DNA of 5,174 nucleotides from Chloracidobacterium sp. UBA6041 (GTDB taxonomy: Bacteria; Acidobacteriota; Blastocatellia; Pyrinomonadales; Pyrinomonadaceae). The stretch lies in NCBI GenBank assembly GCA_002427845.1, contig DIYZ01000077.1, positions 1-5,174 on the forward strand, read 5' to 3'. The notes beneath the pieces were generated by a model. It was not told the origin of the DNA and did not search any database. It saw nothing but the letters and a program-made list of their open reading frames with translations. This document shows positions 1 through 5,174 of this stretch, piece by piece. The translations under genes were made by a program, and so were the position numbers. Position 1 is the first letter of the stretch. Each line of letters starts with the position of its first letter.

Positions 1-65
1 CTCCAAATAGGTTTGCGTTCGTCAAGGATCCGGATGGCTACGAAATCGAAATCTGGTACGAGTGA
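1..65 (+). CDS. VOC-superfamily (glyoxalase/bleomycin-resistance-like) protein, C-terminal end only
   Basis: Only the last 20 codons are visible, read from position 3 to a TGA at 63-65; the rest lies left of the window. The tail contains FVKDPDGYEIEIW, the hallmark C-terminal strand of VOC-fold proteins such as glyoxalase I, where the DPDG turn precedes the last beta strand. The Glu of the IEI triplet (codon 48-50) aligns with the metal-ligand Glu of lactoylglutathione lyases (known for that family; the alignment here is mine). Too little is present to tell a lyase from a dioxygenase or a resistance protein. The stop codon is one base from the inverted-repeat element at 67-153, which could also act as the 3' end structure of this transcript. 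Confidence 0.8.
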   Translation, partial: PNRFAFVKDPDGYEIEIWYE

Positions 66-66
66 A

Positions 67-153
67 ATGTAAAGCTAACTGTTAGTTTGCTTGGTTTCGG
101 AATCTTCAAGCGGGTTCCACCGGACCGACGCAAACTAACAGTTTGCTTTACAT
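67..153. repeat. 87-bp palindromic inverted-repeat element (MITE-like or long hairpin)
   Basis: The left arm at 67-90 and right arm at 130-153 are reverse complements over 24 bases with a single mismatch (T at 76 against the expected A). The spacer is 39 bases, and its outer part pairs further (96-100 with 120-124, one G-U), so the whole unit can fold into one long interrupted hairpin. Each arm is itself near-palindromic: the right arm holds a 7-base stem around a 3-base loop (GCAAACT/AGTTTGC on the complementary strand). It begins just after the stop of the upstream gene and ends about 20 bases before the next start codon. No target-site duplication is evident and no reading frame fits inside. 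It could be a miniature mobile element, a REP-like repeat or a large terminator; there is no T-tract after the right arm. Confidence 0.75.
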
Positions 154-154
154 C

Positions 155-162
155 GGAAGGGG
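155..162 (+). promoter_or_regulatory. Ribosome binding site for the selenoprotein gene
   Basis: The purine run GGAAGGGG lies 12 bases upstream of GTG at 175. The spacing is slightly long but acceptable. It supports the GTG start over the TTG two codons later; there is no in-frame ATG nearby. It lies immediately after the right arm of the palindromic element, so folding of that element would not bury it. Confidence 0.5.
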
Positions 163-174
163 ATCAACCAACTG

Positions 175-762
175 GTGACATTGCAAAACTCACGCTGGAG
201 ATGGGCAATTCTAGCGGTCGTTGCCGTCGCTGCGATCATCGCTAGTGTCATCGGTTCATACAAACCCGACTCTAACGTCACGTTGACGGACCTGAACGGC
301 ATCGAAGATCTGCGTGCGCGTTTCAATCAGGATAAAGGTACGCCGCGTCTTCTGCTTTTGCTTTCGCCAACCTGACCGACATGTCTTGCCGGCGCCCGGC
401 GGGTGCAGAAAGAAATCCTCGAAAAGAATCCTTCGTCGAAATTGCGCGTCTATGTGATTTGGTTTTCAATGCTCCCAACGGATGGACGCTCGCGGTGGGG
501 TTGGACGGGCGGCGTGTTGACTGATTCCAGGGTGGTGCATTTCTGGGACGAGAAGAAGACCGTGGGGAGCTGGTTTGCGAAACAGGAGAACCCTCAATAC
601 GAAACGCCGGGAATTGTCTGGGATGCGTTCTACCTTTATGGTCCCGATGCTCAGTGGGACGTGAAACCCGAACCGCTCATCACCAGCGGCGCCACGGTTC
701 GCGATGAAGCAGAAAAGTTAAGAGAGAAGCTCGGCCCTCTGTTGACTGACAAGTTGCCCTAG
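175..762 (+). CDS. Membrane-anchored thioredoxin-like selenoprotein (UxxC motif, in-frame TGA = Sec67)
   Basis: Reading from GTG 175 to TAG 760-762 gives 195 residues if TGA at 373-375 is read as selenocysteine. The frame is the same before and after the TGA, so no frameshift is needed. Residues 1-10 are basic and about 11-27 form one hydrophobic helix, an N-terminal anchor that would place the rest outside the cytoplasm. A beta strand (RLLLLL, 58-63) leads into SPT-U-PTC with U67 and Cys70, followed by the helix LAGARRVQKEIL. This is the layout of a thioredoxin-fold active site with Sec replacing the attacking Cys. The part after the motif (RVYVIWFSML, then HFWDE, then WDAFYLYGPDAQWD) looks like an intact thioredoxin-like domain. 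A thiol/selenol redox role is inferred; the partner is unknown. A hairpin suited to a bacterial SECIS follows the TGA. The alternative is a Cys-to-stop nonsense mutation or base error (TGT or TGC to TGA). The hydrolase gene follows after 17 bp. Confidence 0.82.
373..407 (+). promoter_or_regulatory. UGA selenocysteine codon with candidate bacterial SECIS hairpin
   Basis: The UGA at 373-375 is followed by a stable stem: 388-392 pairs with 396-400 (five G-C pairs) around the loop CGC at 393-395. It extends downward through U387-G401, U386-G402 and C385-G403. With U404 bulged, three more pairs form (384-405, 383-406, 382-407). The apical loop starts 18 bases after the UGA and has G at its second position. 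Both fit the known general pattern for bacterial SECIS elements, which lie inside the coding region just after UGA and are bound by SelB. The bulged U is on the 3' side here, unlike E. coli fdhF. The fold was drawn by hand and its energy was not computed. Confidence 0.6.
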
Positions 763-779
763 TTGGTATTCATGTTGCG

Positions 780-1574
780 ATGACCATAAATCCAGATACG
801 CTCAAAGTAACAATCAACGAGCGCGATAGTGTGAGCGCCTTACTCTATGCGGCTCCGAAGAAAGAACGCGCAGCTATAACGATAATCCTGGGCCATGGCG
901 CCGGGGCAGGTCAGTTGAGCCCGTTCATGCGCTTATTCGCGAACGGTCTGGCCGAGCGTGGCTTTGACGCGATGACTTTCAATTTTGTGTACCTGGAGCA
1001 GGGCCGTCGCGTTCCCGATCCGAAAGCGAAACTCGAAGCGTGCTATCGCGCCGTGATCGAAGCGGCAAACCAGCATAAGAAGTTGAAAGGAAATCGTCTG
1101 GTGATTGGCGGCAAATCGATGGGCGGACGCATTGCTTCGCAGGTTGCAGCGTTGGAGTGCCGCGGCTTGACGCCGCTTTCAAATGAGCTGACAAGTCGGC
1201 GCCCTCCAAAGTTGGGTACTAAGTCCCGCCAAGTTCCTGAATCAGAGATAAAGAGCACTCCTATCGGTCTCGAGGCAACTAACGTCGCGGGCTTGGTTTT
1301 CCTTGGTTATCCACTTCATCCGCCCGGCAAACCTGAACAGCTTCGCGATGCTCACTTGAAAGATATCCGCGCGCCAATGCTCTTTGTTCAAGGCTCACGC
1401 GACGCCTTCGGCGCGTCTGAGGAAATCCGCGCAGTAGTCAAGAAGCATCGCTTGCCGGCAACGCTTTATGTCATTGAAGGTGGTGACCATTCTTTCAAAG
1501 TTCCAAAAAGCTCACGCGTGCCGCAGCAACAAATTTATGAGAAGGTGCTGGACGAGATCTCTCGCTGGCTGTGA
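780..1574 (+). CDS. Alpha/beta hydrolase, KANL3/Tex30-like (dienelactone-hydrolase-type fold)
   Basis: A 264-residue soluble protein without a signal peptide. Residues 34-44 hold the strand and HGAGAG turn that forms the oxyanion region. VIGGKSMGGR (108-117) is the nucleophile elbow with Ser113 in G-x-S-x-G. D208 in QGSRDAFG and H237 in GGDHSF complete a Ser-Asp-His triad, and GYPLHPPG (176-183) is characteristic of the KANL3/Tex30 hydrolase group. The natural substrate is unknown for most bacterial members. ATG 780 is the only sensible start; no clear Shine-Dalgarno precedes it, and the 17-bp gap to the selenoprotein stop suggests shared transcription and perhaps translational coupling. The protein is longer than I expect for the group (a bit over 200 residues). 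The excess is explained by a low-complexity, basic, Pro-rich stretch at residues 127-167, between VAALE and VAGLVFLGYP, that looks inserted. All catalytic residues are intact. Confidence 0.88.
   Translation: MTINPDTLKVTINERDSVSALLYAAPKKERAAITIILGHGAGAGQLSPFMRLFANGLAERGFDAMTFNFVYLEQGRRVPDPKAKLEACYRAVIEAANQHKKLKGNRLVIGGKSMGGRIASQVAALECRGLTPLSNELTSRRPPKLGTKSRQVPESEIKSTPIGLEATNVAGLVFLGYPLHPPGKPEQLRDAHLKDIRAPMLFVQGSRDAFGASEEIRAVVKKHRLPATLYVIEGGDHSFKVPKSSRVPQQQIYEKVLDEISRWL
1158..1280 (+). repeat. Probable in-frame insertion (about 41 codons) carrying palindromic DNA inside the hydrolase gene
   Basis: This stretch encodes residues 127-167, which interrupt the expected direct link between the helix after the nucleophile elbow (VAALE) and the next core strand (VAGLVFLGYP). 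The encoded peptide is rich in Pro, Ser, Lys and Arg and has no recognisable fold. At the DNA level it begins with a perfect 5-base stem (GCGGC 1162-1166, GCCGC 1172-1176) and contains a second weak one (GGG 1214-1216 and AC 1218-1219 with GT 1223-1224 and CCC 1225-1227, T1217 bulged). This recalls palindromic repeats that insert in frame into genes, as known for Rickettsia palindromic elements. The boundaries are estimated from protein family expectation and may be off by a few codons. A natural lid or loop expansion is the alternative. Confidence 0.4.
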
Positions 1575-1584
1575 ACAAAAATGA

Positions 1585-1597
1585 GTCTCCGCGAGAC
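1585..1597 (+). terminator. Weak hairpin after the hydrolase stop
   Basis: GTCTC at 1585-1589 and GAGAC at 1593-1597 form a perfect 5-base stem around the loop CGC, starting 11 bases after the hydrolase stop codon. No T-run follows, so this is at best a weak intrinsic terminator or a 3'-end protecting hairpin. Confidence 0.22.
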
Positions 1598-1638
1598 AGG
1601 CCTTCTCCGCCGGTCGCTTTCGCTTGTTCAATAAACCC

Positions 1639-1667
1639 TTGACGCGCGAACGTGATTGCGGTATTTA
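1639..1667 (+). promoter_or_regulatory. Candidate sigma70-type promoter for the patatin gene
   Basis: TTGACG at 1639-1644 matches five of six bases of the -35 consensus. After 17 bases comes TATTTA at 1662-1667, which matches only three of six at -10. Transcription would start about 150 bases before the patatin ATG at 1824. The placement in the 249-bp gap between the hydrolase and patatin genes is reasonable, but the -10 is poor. The rest of this gap holds no recognisable gene or RNA. Confidence 0.3.
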
Positions 1668-1823
1668 TCGCCCGCCTTACGTACTCAAGTGGCTGGTCCT
1701 CCGAGCCTGCGTCGTCGCGCCTCTCGATACCAGCCTTGCCGAAACAATTTGAACTGCTCGCGAGGTTGGATGCAGTCTTTACGCTCTCGGCACGCGCGCC
1801 TTTAAGCTCTCGATTCCTGCACA

Positions 1824-4574
1824 ATGGAAAATTCTGAAACTCAATTTCCGCTCACTTTCGCCGAAGTTCTTTATGAAGAACTATTGGAACAGAATCATGA
1901 CGCAGCGCGCGCTTTCACAGATGCTATCACTCGACTCAGAAAAGAAACCGACTGGAAGCGTCGCGAAGCGCATTGCAGAGAAATTGTCCCGCAGATTTTT
2001 TCCGCCATTCACGAGTTAGCAAAAGGTGGCGATGCGAACACTCGCTCCGCGCTGTGTCTCTCGGGTGGTGGTATTCGCAGCGCGACATTCAATCTTGGCA
2101 TTCTCCAGGGACTAGCGCGCCACGGCTTGCTCGATCGCTTTGATTATCTCTCAACCGTTTCGGGCGGCGGCTTCATCGGGGGCTGGTTAACAGCGTGGAT
2201 TCGGCGGCAAGGCAGCGTGAGCAAAGTAGCAAAGAGACTGGCTGATCCTCCTAAGTCTCCTCTCGATCCCGAACCGGAACCAATCAAGAACCTGCGCGTT
2301 TACAGCAACTATCTGACGCCGAACAAAGGTCTCTTCACCGCCGACACGTGGACTCTTGTGGCTGTCTACTTGCGAAACTTAGGGCTCAACTGGTTGGTTT
2401 TCGTTCCGGCGATCATGGCTTTCTTAATGCTGCCTCTGCTCTGGAGCGCGGTTTTGAAAAGTCGTTACGTGGGAGCCGACTTATGGTTGGATATTGGTTG
2501 GCTTGGGGCCGTCGCAGCTCTCACTTACATCTCATTGGCCTTGCCTAGTTCCAAAGCGTTGCACAGTAATGATAAATCGTTCCACATTTTTTGCCTGCTT
2601 CCGTTATTGATCTCAGCAATGGCATTTACTGCCTATTGGGTGAGGTCTCCGCGGATGCCGAGTCGTAGCGCGTTCGCCATTTTGGCGATAAGTCTATTTG
2701 TAATTCCTGTCTTAGTCTTGCTTATCACTCATCTGGTGGCGTGGAATCGCCGGAAGAATGAAGTTGCCACAGAGCCGAAGGTGCATAAGGGCAGGAGACT
2801 GCTCGCTGGAGGCAAATATCTTCTGGCAATAATTCTTATTCTCATCTCGGCCGTGATAATTGGGATCCTGACCTTTTATCTGCTGAAGGCACTTCCCGGC
2901 GCATCCGAGTTGCTGGGTCAATACTTCGATTATTATGCGGCGTTCGCTCTGCCACTATTTCTACTGATGCTTGCCTTCGGCGGTACTCTCATCGCGGGGT
3001 TCACCAGTAGCTTCACTGACGTTGACGATCAGGAATGGTGGGCCCGAGTTGGAGCATGGATGCTGATTGCTTCATTCGGTTGGATCATCATGAACGTGCT
3101 TGTGCTGATGGGCCCTTCGTTGCTCGATGGCCTTTGGGCCAAGCTCAGGCACCCAAAGTGGGAGTGGTTTAGCGACAAGGGCGTTATCGCAACGGCGGTG
3201 GGGGCCGTGTCAGGATTTGTGACCCTGGTAGGTGGATCCAGTTCCAAGACCCCAGCGCAGGGAGAAACCTACCAGCAAGTTGGAAAGGTTGCCAATATTA
3301 TGTCGCTGGGCACGACTGGGGCGGCAACCATCTTCGCTGCCTTCCTCATAATCCTGTTGGCAAGCCTCAACAAATGGATCCATCAGTTACTGGGCGGGCG
3401 GGGGATTGTACTCGTGGTAATGATGATCGTGCTTGCTGTCACCAGCGGAATCGTCGGCCGGTTTATCAACACCAACAAATTCTCGCTGCATTACTACTGG
3501 CGCAACCGAATCATTCGAGCCTACCTGGGCGCGTCCAGAAACAATCGGGACAAAACGAAAAACCAATTCACCGATTTCGACAAGAATGACAATTTACCGA
3601 TGCATGAGCTTGCACGCCATCCCTTGCACGTCATTAACATTGCTCTCAATCTCGTCGGCGGCCAGAGACTGGAGTGGCAGGATCGCAAAGCGGAATCATT
3701 TACAGTTTCGCCGTTGCACGTGGGGAGTTACTGGCTCGGATATCGGAGCGCAAAAGAATATGGCGGCGACAACGGGATTTCGCTGGGAACTGCGGTCGCG
3801 ATTTCCGGCGCCGCGGCCAGCCCGAACATGGGTTACATGATGACCTCGCCCGTAGTGCGTTTCATCATGACTTTGTTCAACGTGCGCCTGGGCTTTTGGT
3901 TGGGAAACCCTGGTTTGGCAGGTTCAAACACCACTGCCTTGCGCAAGGTGTTGCCGACGTTCAATCGCGATTCGCCGCGGAGTTCCGTGCGGCCCATCGT
4001 GGCAGAAGCTCTGGGGCAGACTAACGAAGCAAGTCCTTACGTTTACCTCTCGGACGGAGGGCACTTCGAGAACCTCGGGTTGTATGAGATGGTCCTGCGG
4101 CGCTGCCGTTTTATCGTCGTCAGCGATGCCAGCACAGATCCCCAGTATGGCTTTCAATCTTTGGCACTGGCGATTCGGCAGATTCGCGTGGACCTGGGAG
4201 TGCCAATCGAAATGGAGAAGATGGCTTTTGGCAATATGCCGAAAGAAAGCAACAACTATTGCGCCGTTGGCACGATTCAGTACTCCTGTGTAGATAACCT
4301 AGCGGGCGATAAGAGAGACAACAAGGAATTTGACGGGACGCTCATTTACTTGAAACCTTCATTGATGGGCGCCGAACCGCGAGACGTGCTCAACTATCAT
4401 AGCGAATGCAATAACTTTCCGGAGGAGACCGTCGCTGACCAGTGGTTTAGCGAAGCTCAGTTTGAAAGTTACCGGATTCTTGGGTCGCACATGATAGACA
4501 ATATTTGCGGCAACAGCAGACGCCCCCTTACGCTTGGAGAGTTTGCGGAACAAGCGCGTACGCGCATTAAGTAG
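1824..4574 (+). CDS. Large patatin-like phospholipase with an internal polytopic membrane domain
   Basis: A 916-residue protein. Residues 76-87 hold the glycine-rich oxyanion loop (LCLSGGGIRSA). The nucleophile elbow is TVSGGGFIGG with Ser113. The catalytic Asp is D744 in YLSDGGHFENLGLYEMVLRR. These form the Ser-Asp dyad of patatin-type lipid acyl hydrolases. Between the two halves lie about ten hydrophobic segments (near 188-212, 222-240, 253-272, 284-305, 332-355, 370-394, 411-430, 452-470, 492-515, 526-546). An even number would put both halves on the same face, presumably the cytoplasm. The stretch from about 552 (NKFSLHYYWRNRIIRAYLGASR) through ESFTVSPLHVGS, GISLGTAVAISGAAASPNMGY and FNVRLGFWLGNPG is the strongly conserved C-terminal half of large bacterial patatins. 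An in-frame TAA at 1803-1805 bounds the start to ATG 1824, and no Shine-Dalgarno is visible before it. The substrate is inferred to be membrane phospholipid or another acyl lipid. There is no truncation or frameshift. Confidence 0.92.
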   Translation: MENSETQFPLTFAEVLYEELLEQNHDAARAFTDAITRLRKETDWKRREAHCREIVPQIFSAIHELAKGGDANTRSALCLSGGGIRSATFNLGILQGLARHGLLDRFDYLSTVSGGGFIGGWLTAWIRRQGSVSKVAKRLADPPKSPLDPEPEPIKNLRVYSNYLTPNKGLFTADTWTLVAVYLRNLGLNWLVFVPAIMAFLMLPLLWSAVLKSRYVGADLWLDIGWLGAVAALTYISLALPSSKALHSNDKSFHIFCLLPLLISAMAFTAYWVRSPRMPSRSAFAILAISLFVIPVLVLLITHLVAWNRRKNEVATEPKVHKGRRLLAGGKYLLAIILILISAVIIGILTFYLLKALPGASELLGQYFDYYAAFALPLFLLMLAFGGTLIAGFTSSFTDVDDQEWWARVGAWMLIASFGWIIMNVLVLMGPSLLDGLWAKLRHPKWEWFSDKGVIATAVGAVSGFVTLVGGSSSKTPAQGETYQQVGKVANIMSLGTTGAATIFAAFLIILLASLNKWIHQLLGGRGIVLVVMMIVLAVTSGIVGRFINTNKFSLHYYWRNRIIRAYLGASRNNRDKTKNQFTDFDKNDNLPMHELARHPLHVINIALNLVGGQRLEWQDRKAESFTVSPLHVGSYWLGYRSAKEYGGDNGISLGTAVAISGAAASPNMGYMMTSPVVRFIMTLFNVRLGFWLGNPGLAGSNTTALRKVLPTFNRDSPRSSVRPIVAEALGQTNEASPYVYLSDGGHFENLGLYEMVLRRCRFIVVSDASTDPQYGFQSLALAIRQIRVDLGVPIEMEKMAFGNMPKESNNYCAVGTIQYSCVDNLAGDKRDNKEFDGTLIYLKPSLMGAEPRDVLNYHSECNNFPEETVADQWFSEAQFESYRILGSHMIDNICGNSRRPLTLGEFAEQARTRIK

Positions 4575-4607
4575 GGTTGGCAACCAAACAACCCTGGGTG
4601 TGCCCAG
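4573..4607. terminator. Hairpins at the convergent junction, possible bidirectional terminator
   Basis: Two alternative or adjacent stems lie between the patatin stop (4572-4574) and the end of the minus-strand oxidoreductase (4623). AGGGTTG 4573-4579 pairs with CAACCCT 4589-4595 (7 bp, 9-base loop), and CTGGG 4594-4598 pairs with CCCAG 4603-4607 (5 bp, TGTG loop). They share two bases, so full formation of both is exclusive. Neither is followed by a T-run on either strand, so intrinsic termination is uncertain, though the position between convergent genes fits. Confidence 0.38.
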
Positions 4608-4622
4608 TACGACATCTTGCGA

Positions 4623-5174
4623 TCACAATATCGCCGTCTCTTGCAGCAGTCGCCCCTCGGCAAACCGCTCGACGCTGAGTTGTCCGGCGTCGATGAGATC
4701 GGATTGACCCTTCAGAATTAGATCCGCGGTGATGCGGCCGGAGGCGGGAGAGTGCATCACACCGTGGCCGCTGAAGCCGTTGACGAAGTATAAGCCCGCG
4801 ACGTTTGGGGCCGGTCCAATGATGGCATGATGGTCTGGAGTCATTTCGTACAGACCAGCCCAGGCGCGTCGCGGATTAACTGCCGCATCCGAGAGACAAG
4901 GCACGCGGGACGCAGCGCGCGTCAGTATCTTTTCAACGAATGATGGTTCAAAGTCGGTCTTGAATCCGGGCGTCTCTTCCGGGTCGTTCCACGCCAATAG
5001 AATTCCTTTGCCTTCGCGACGGAAGTGAAAGCCCGTAGACATATCGATCACCATCGGGAAACGTTTTGGTAAGCCGTCGAAAGGTTCTGTAGGAACGAGC
5101 TGACGGCGCAAAGGTTCGACTGGCAGTTCCGCGTTGGCCATCTTTGCAACTTCCGCGGCCCATGGGCCGGCGGC
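4623..5174 (-). CDS. FAD-dependent oxidoreductase, DAO family (glycine/D-amino acid or sarcosine oxidase-like), C-terminal part
   Basis: Minus-strand frame open from the window edge to TGA at 4625-4623, giving 183 visible residues; the N-terminal Rossmann FAD-binding domain lies beyond the right edge. The first visible residues AAGPWAAEVAK match the NAAGPWA signature of DAO-family flavoproteins, so the Met codon at 5141-5139 is internal and not the start. The middle part (GFHFRREGKGILLAWNDPEE) is the substrate-domain sheet. GLYEMTPDHHAIIGPAP (from visible residue 107) and NGFSGHGVMHSPASG (GFSGHG at 133-138) form the C-terminal FAD-contacting region typical of sarcosine oxidase beta-subunit, HcnC-like and related amine oxidases. 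The expected reaction is oxidation of a secondary or primary amine of an amino acid; the substrate cannot be named. It is convergent with the patatin gene and so not part of that transcript. Confidence 0.88.
   Translation of the reverse strand, partial: AAGPWAAEVAKMANAELPVEPLRRQLVPTEPFDGLPKRFPMVIDMSTGFHFRREGKGILLAWNDPEETPGFKTDFEPSFVEKILTRAASRVPCLSDAAVNPRRAWAGLYEMTPDHHAIIGPAPNVAGLYFVNGFSGHGVMHSPASGRITADLILKGQSDLIDAGQLSVERFAEGRLLQETAIL

Noticed and set aside
403..762. A separate 119-residue gene starting at GTG 403
   Set aside because: It is in the same frame as the upstream 175-375 segment, its start lacks a ribosome binding site, and it begins in the middle of the helix after the UxxC motif. 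It is the downstream half of the selenoprotein.
175..762. Pseudogene caused by a nonsense mutation
   Set aside because: Not fully excluded, but there are no other lesions, the stop falls exactly on the redox-active Cys position, and a SECIS-like hairpin follows. Sec decoding explains all three better.
1495..1824. Minus-strand 109-residue reading frame
   Set aside because: It overlaps the end of the hydrolase gene, starts with TTG without a ribosome binding site, and has no recognisable motif. Kept only as a low-interest observation.
3433..4024. Plus-strand frames of 135 and 116 residues inside the patatin gene
   Set aside because: They lie wholly within the well-conserved patatin coding region in another frame and show only compositional translation without motifs.
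5139..5141. ATG as the start of the minus-strand oxidoreductase
   Set aside because: The frame continues upstream with AAGPWAAEVAK, a conserved DAO-family segment, so this Met is internal and the gene is cut by the window edge.
4948..5163. Minus-strand 71-residue frame near the right edge
   Set aside because: It overlaps the DAO-family oxidoreductase in a different frame; the oxidoreductase frame has clear family motifs.
1..5174. CRISPR array, tRNA, rRNA or transposase gene
   Set aside because: No regularly spaced direct repeats, no tRNA cloverleaf or rRNA signature, and no transposase or integrase motifs were seen on either strand.

Overview
This window comes from a bacterial chromosome or metagenomic contig, moderately GC-rich, with compact gene spacing. 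The lineage cannot be fixed from sequence alone. The mix of genes (a membrane-embedded patatin, a KANL3/Tex30-type hydrolase, a DAO-family flavoenzyme, a membrane-anchored thioredoxin-like protein) would suit a soil bacterium such as an acidobacterium, but that is a weak inference.

Layout from left to right: (1) the last 20 codons of a VOC/glyoxalase-like gene on +, ending at 65. (2) An 87-bp imperfect palindrome at 67-153 with 24-base terminal arms, resembling a small non-coding inverted-repeat element. (3) A reading frame at 175-762 that is continuous except for one in-frame TGA at 373-375. The TGA sits exactly where the first Cys of a thioredoxin-type CxxC motif belongs, and a strong GC-rich hairpin follows it. 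I read this as one selenoprotein of 195 residues with a UPTC redox motif, not as two genes or a pseudogene. (4) An alpha/beta hydrolase at 780-1574, 17 bp downstream and probably co-transcribed, carrying an apparent in-frame insertion of about 41 codons. (5) A 249-bp intergenic stretch with a weak promoter candidate. (6) A 916-residue patatin-like protein at 1824-4574, whose catalytic Ser and Asp are separated by about ten predicted membrane segments. (7) A short convergent junction with hairpins. (8) On the minus strand, the C-terminal 183 residues of a DAO-family FAD-dependent oxidoreductase, running off the right edge.

The most notable item is the selenoprotein. It has a single N-terminal membrane anchor and a thioredoxin-like domain predicted to lie outside the cytoplasm. 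The protein works only if the host has the Sec machinery (SelA, SelB, SelD, tRNA-Sec), and none of that lies in this window. Automated gene calling would split it into a 66-residue N-terminal fragment and a false gene starting at an internal GTG, hiding the redox motif. No shared pathway links the selenoprotein, hydrolase and patatin from sequence alone.
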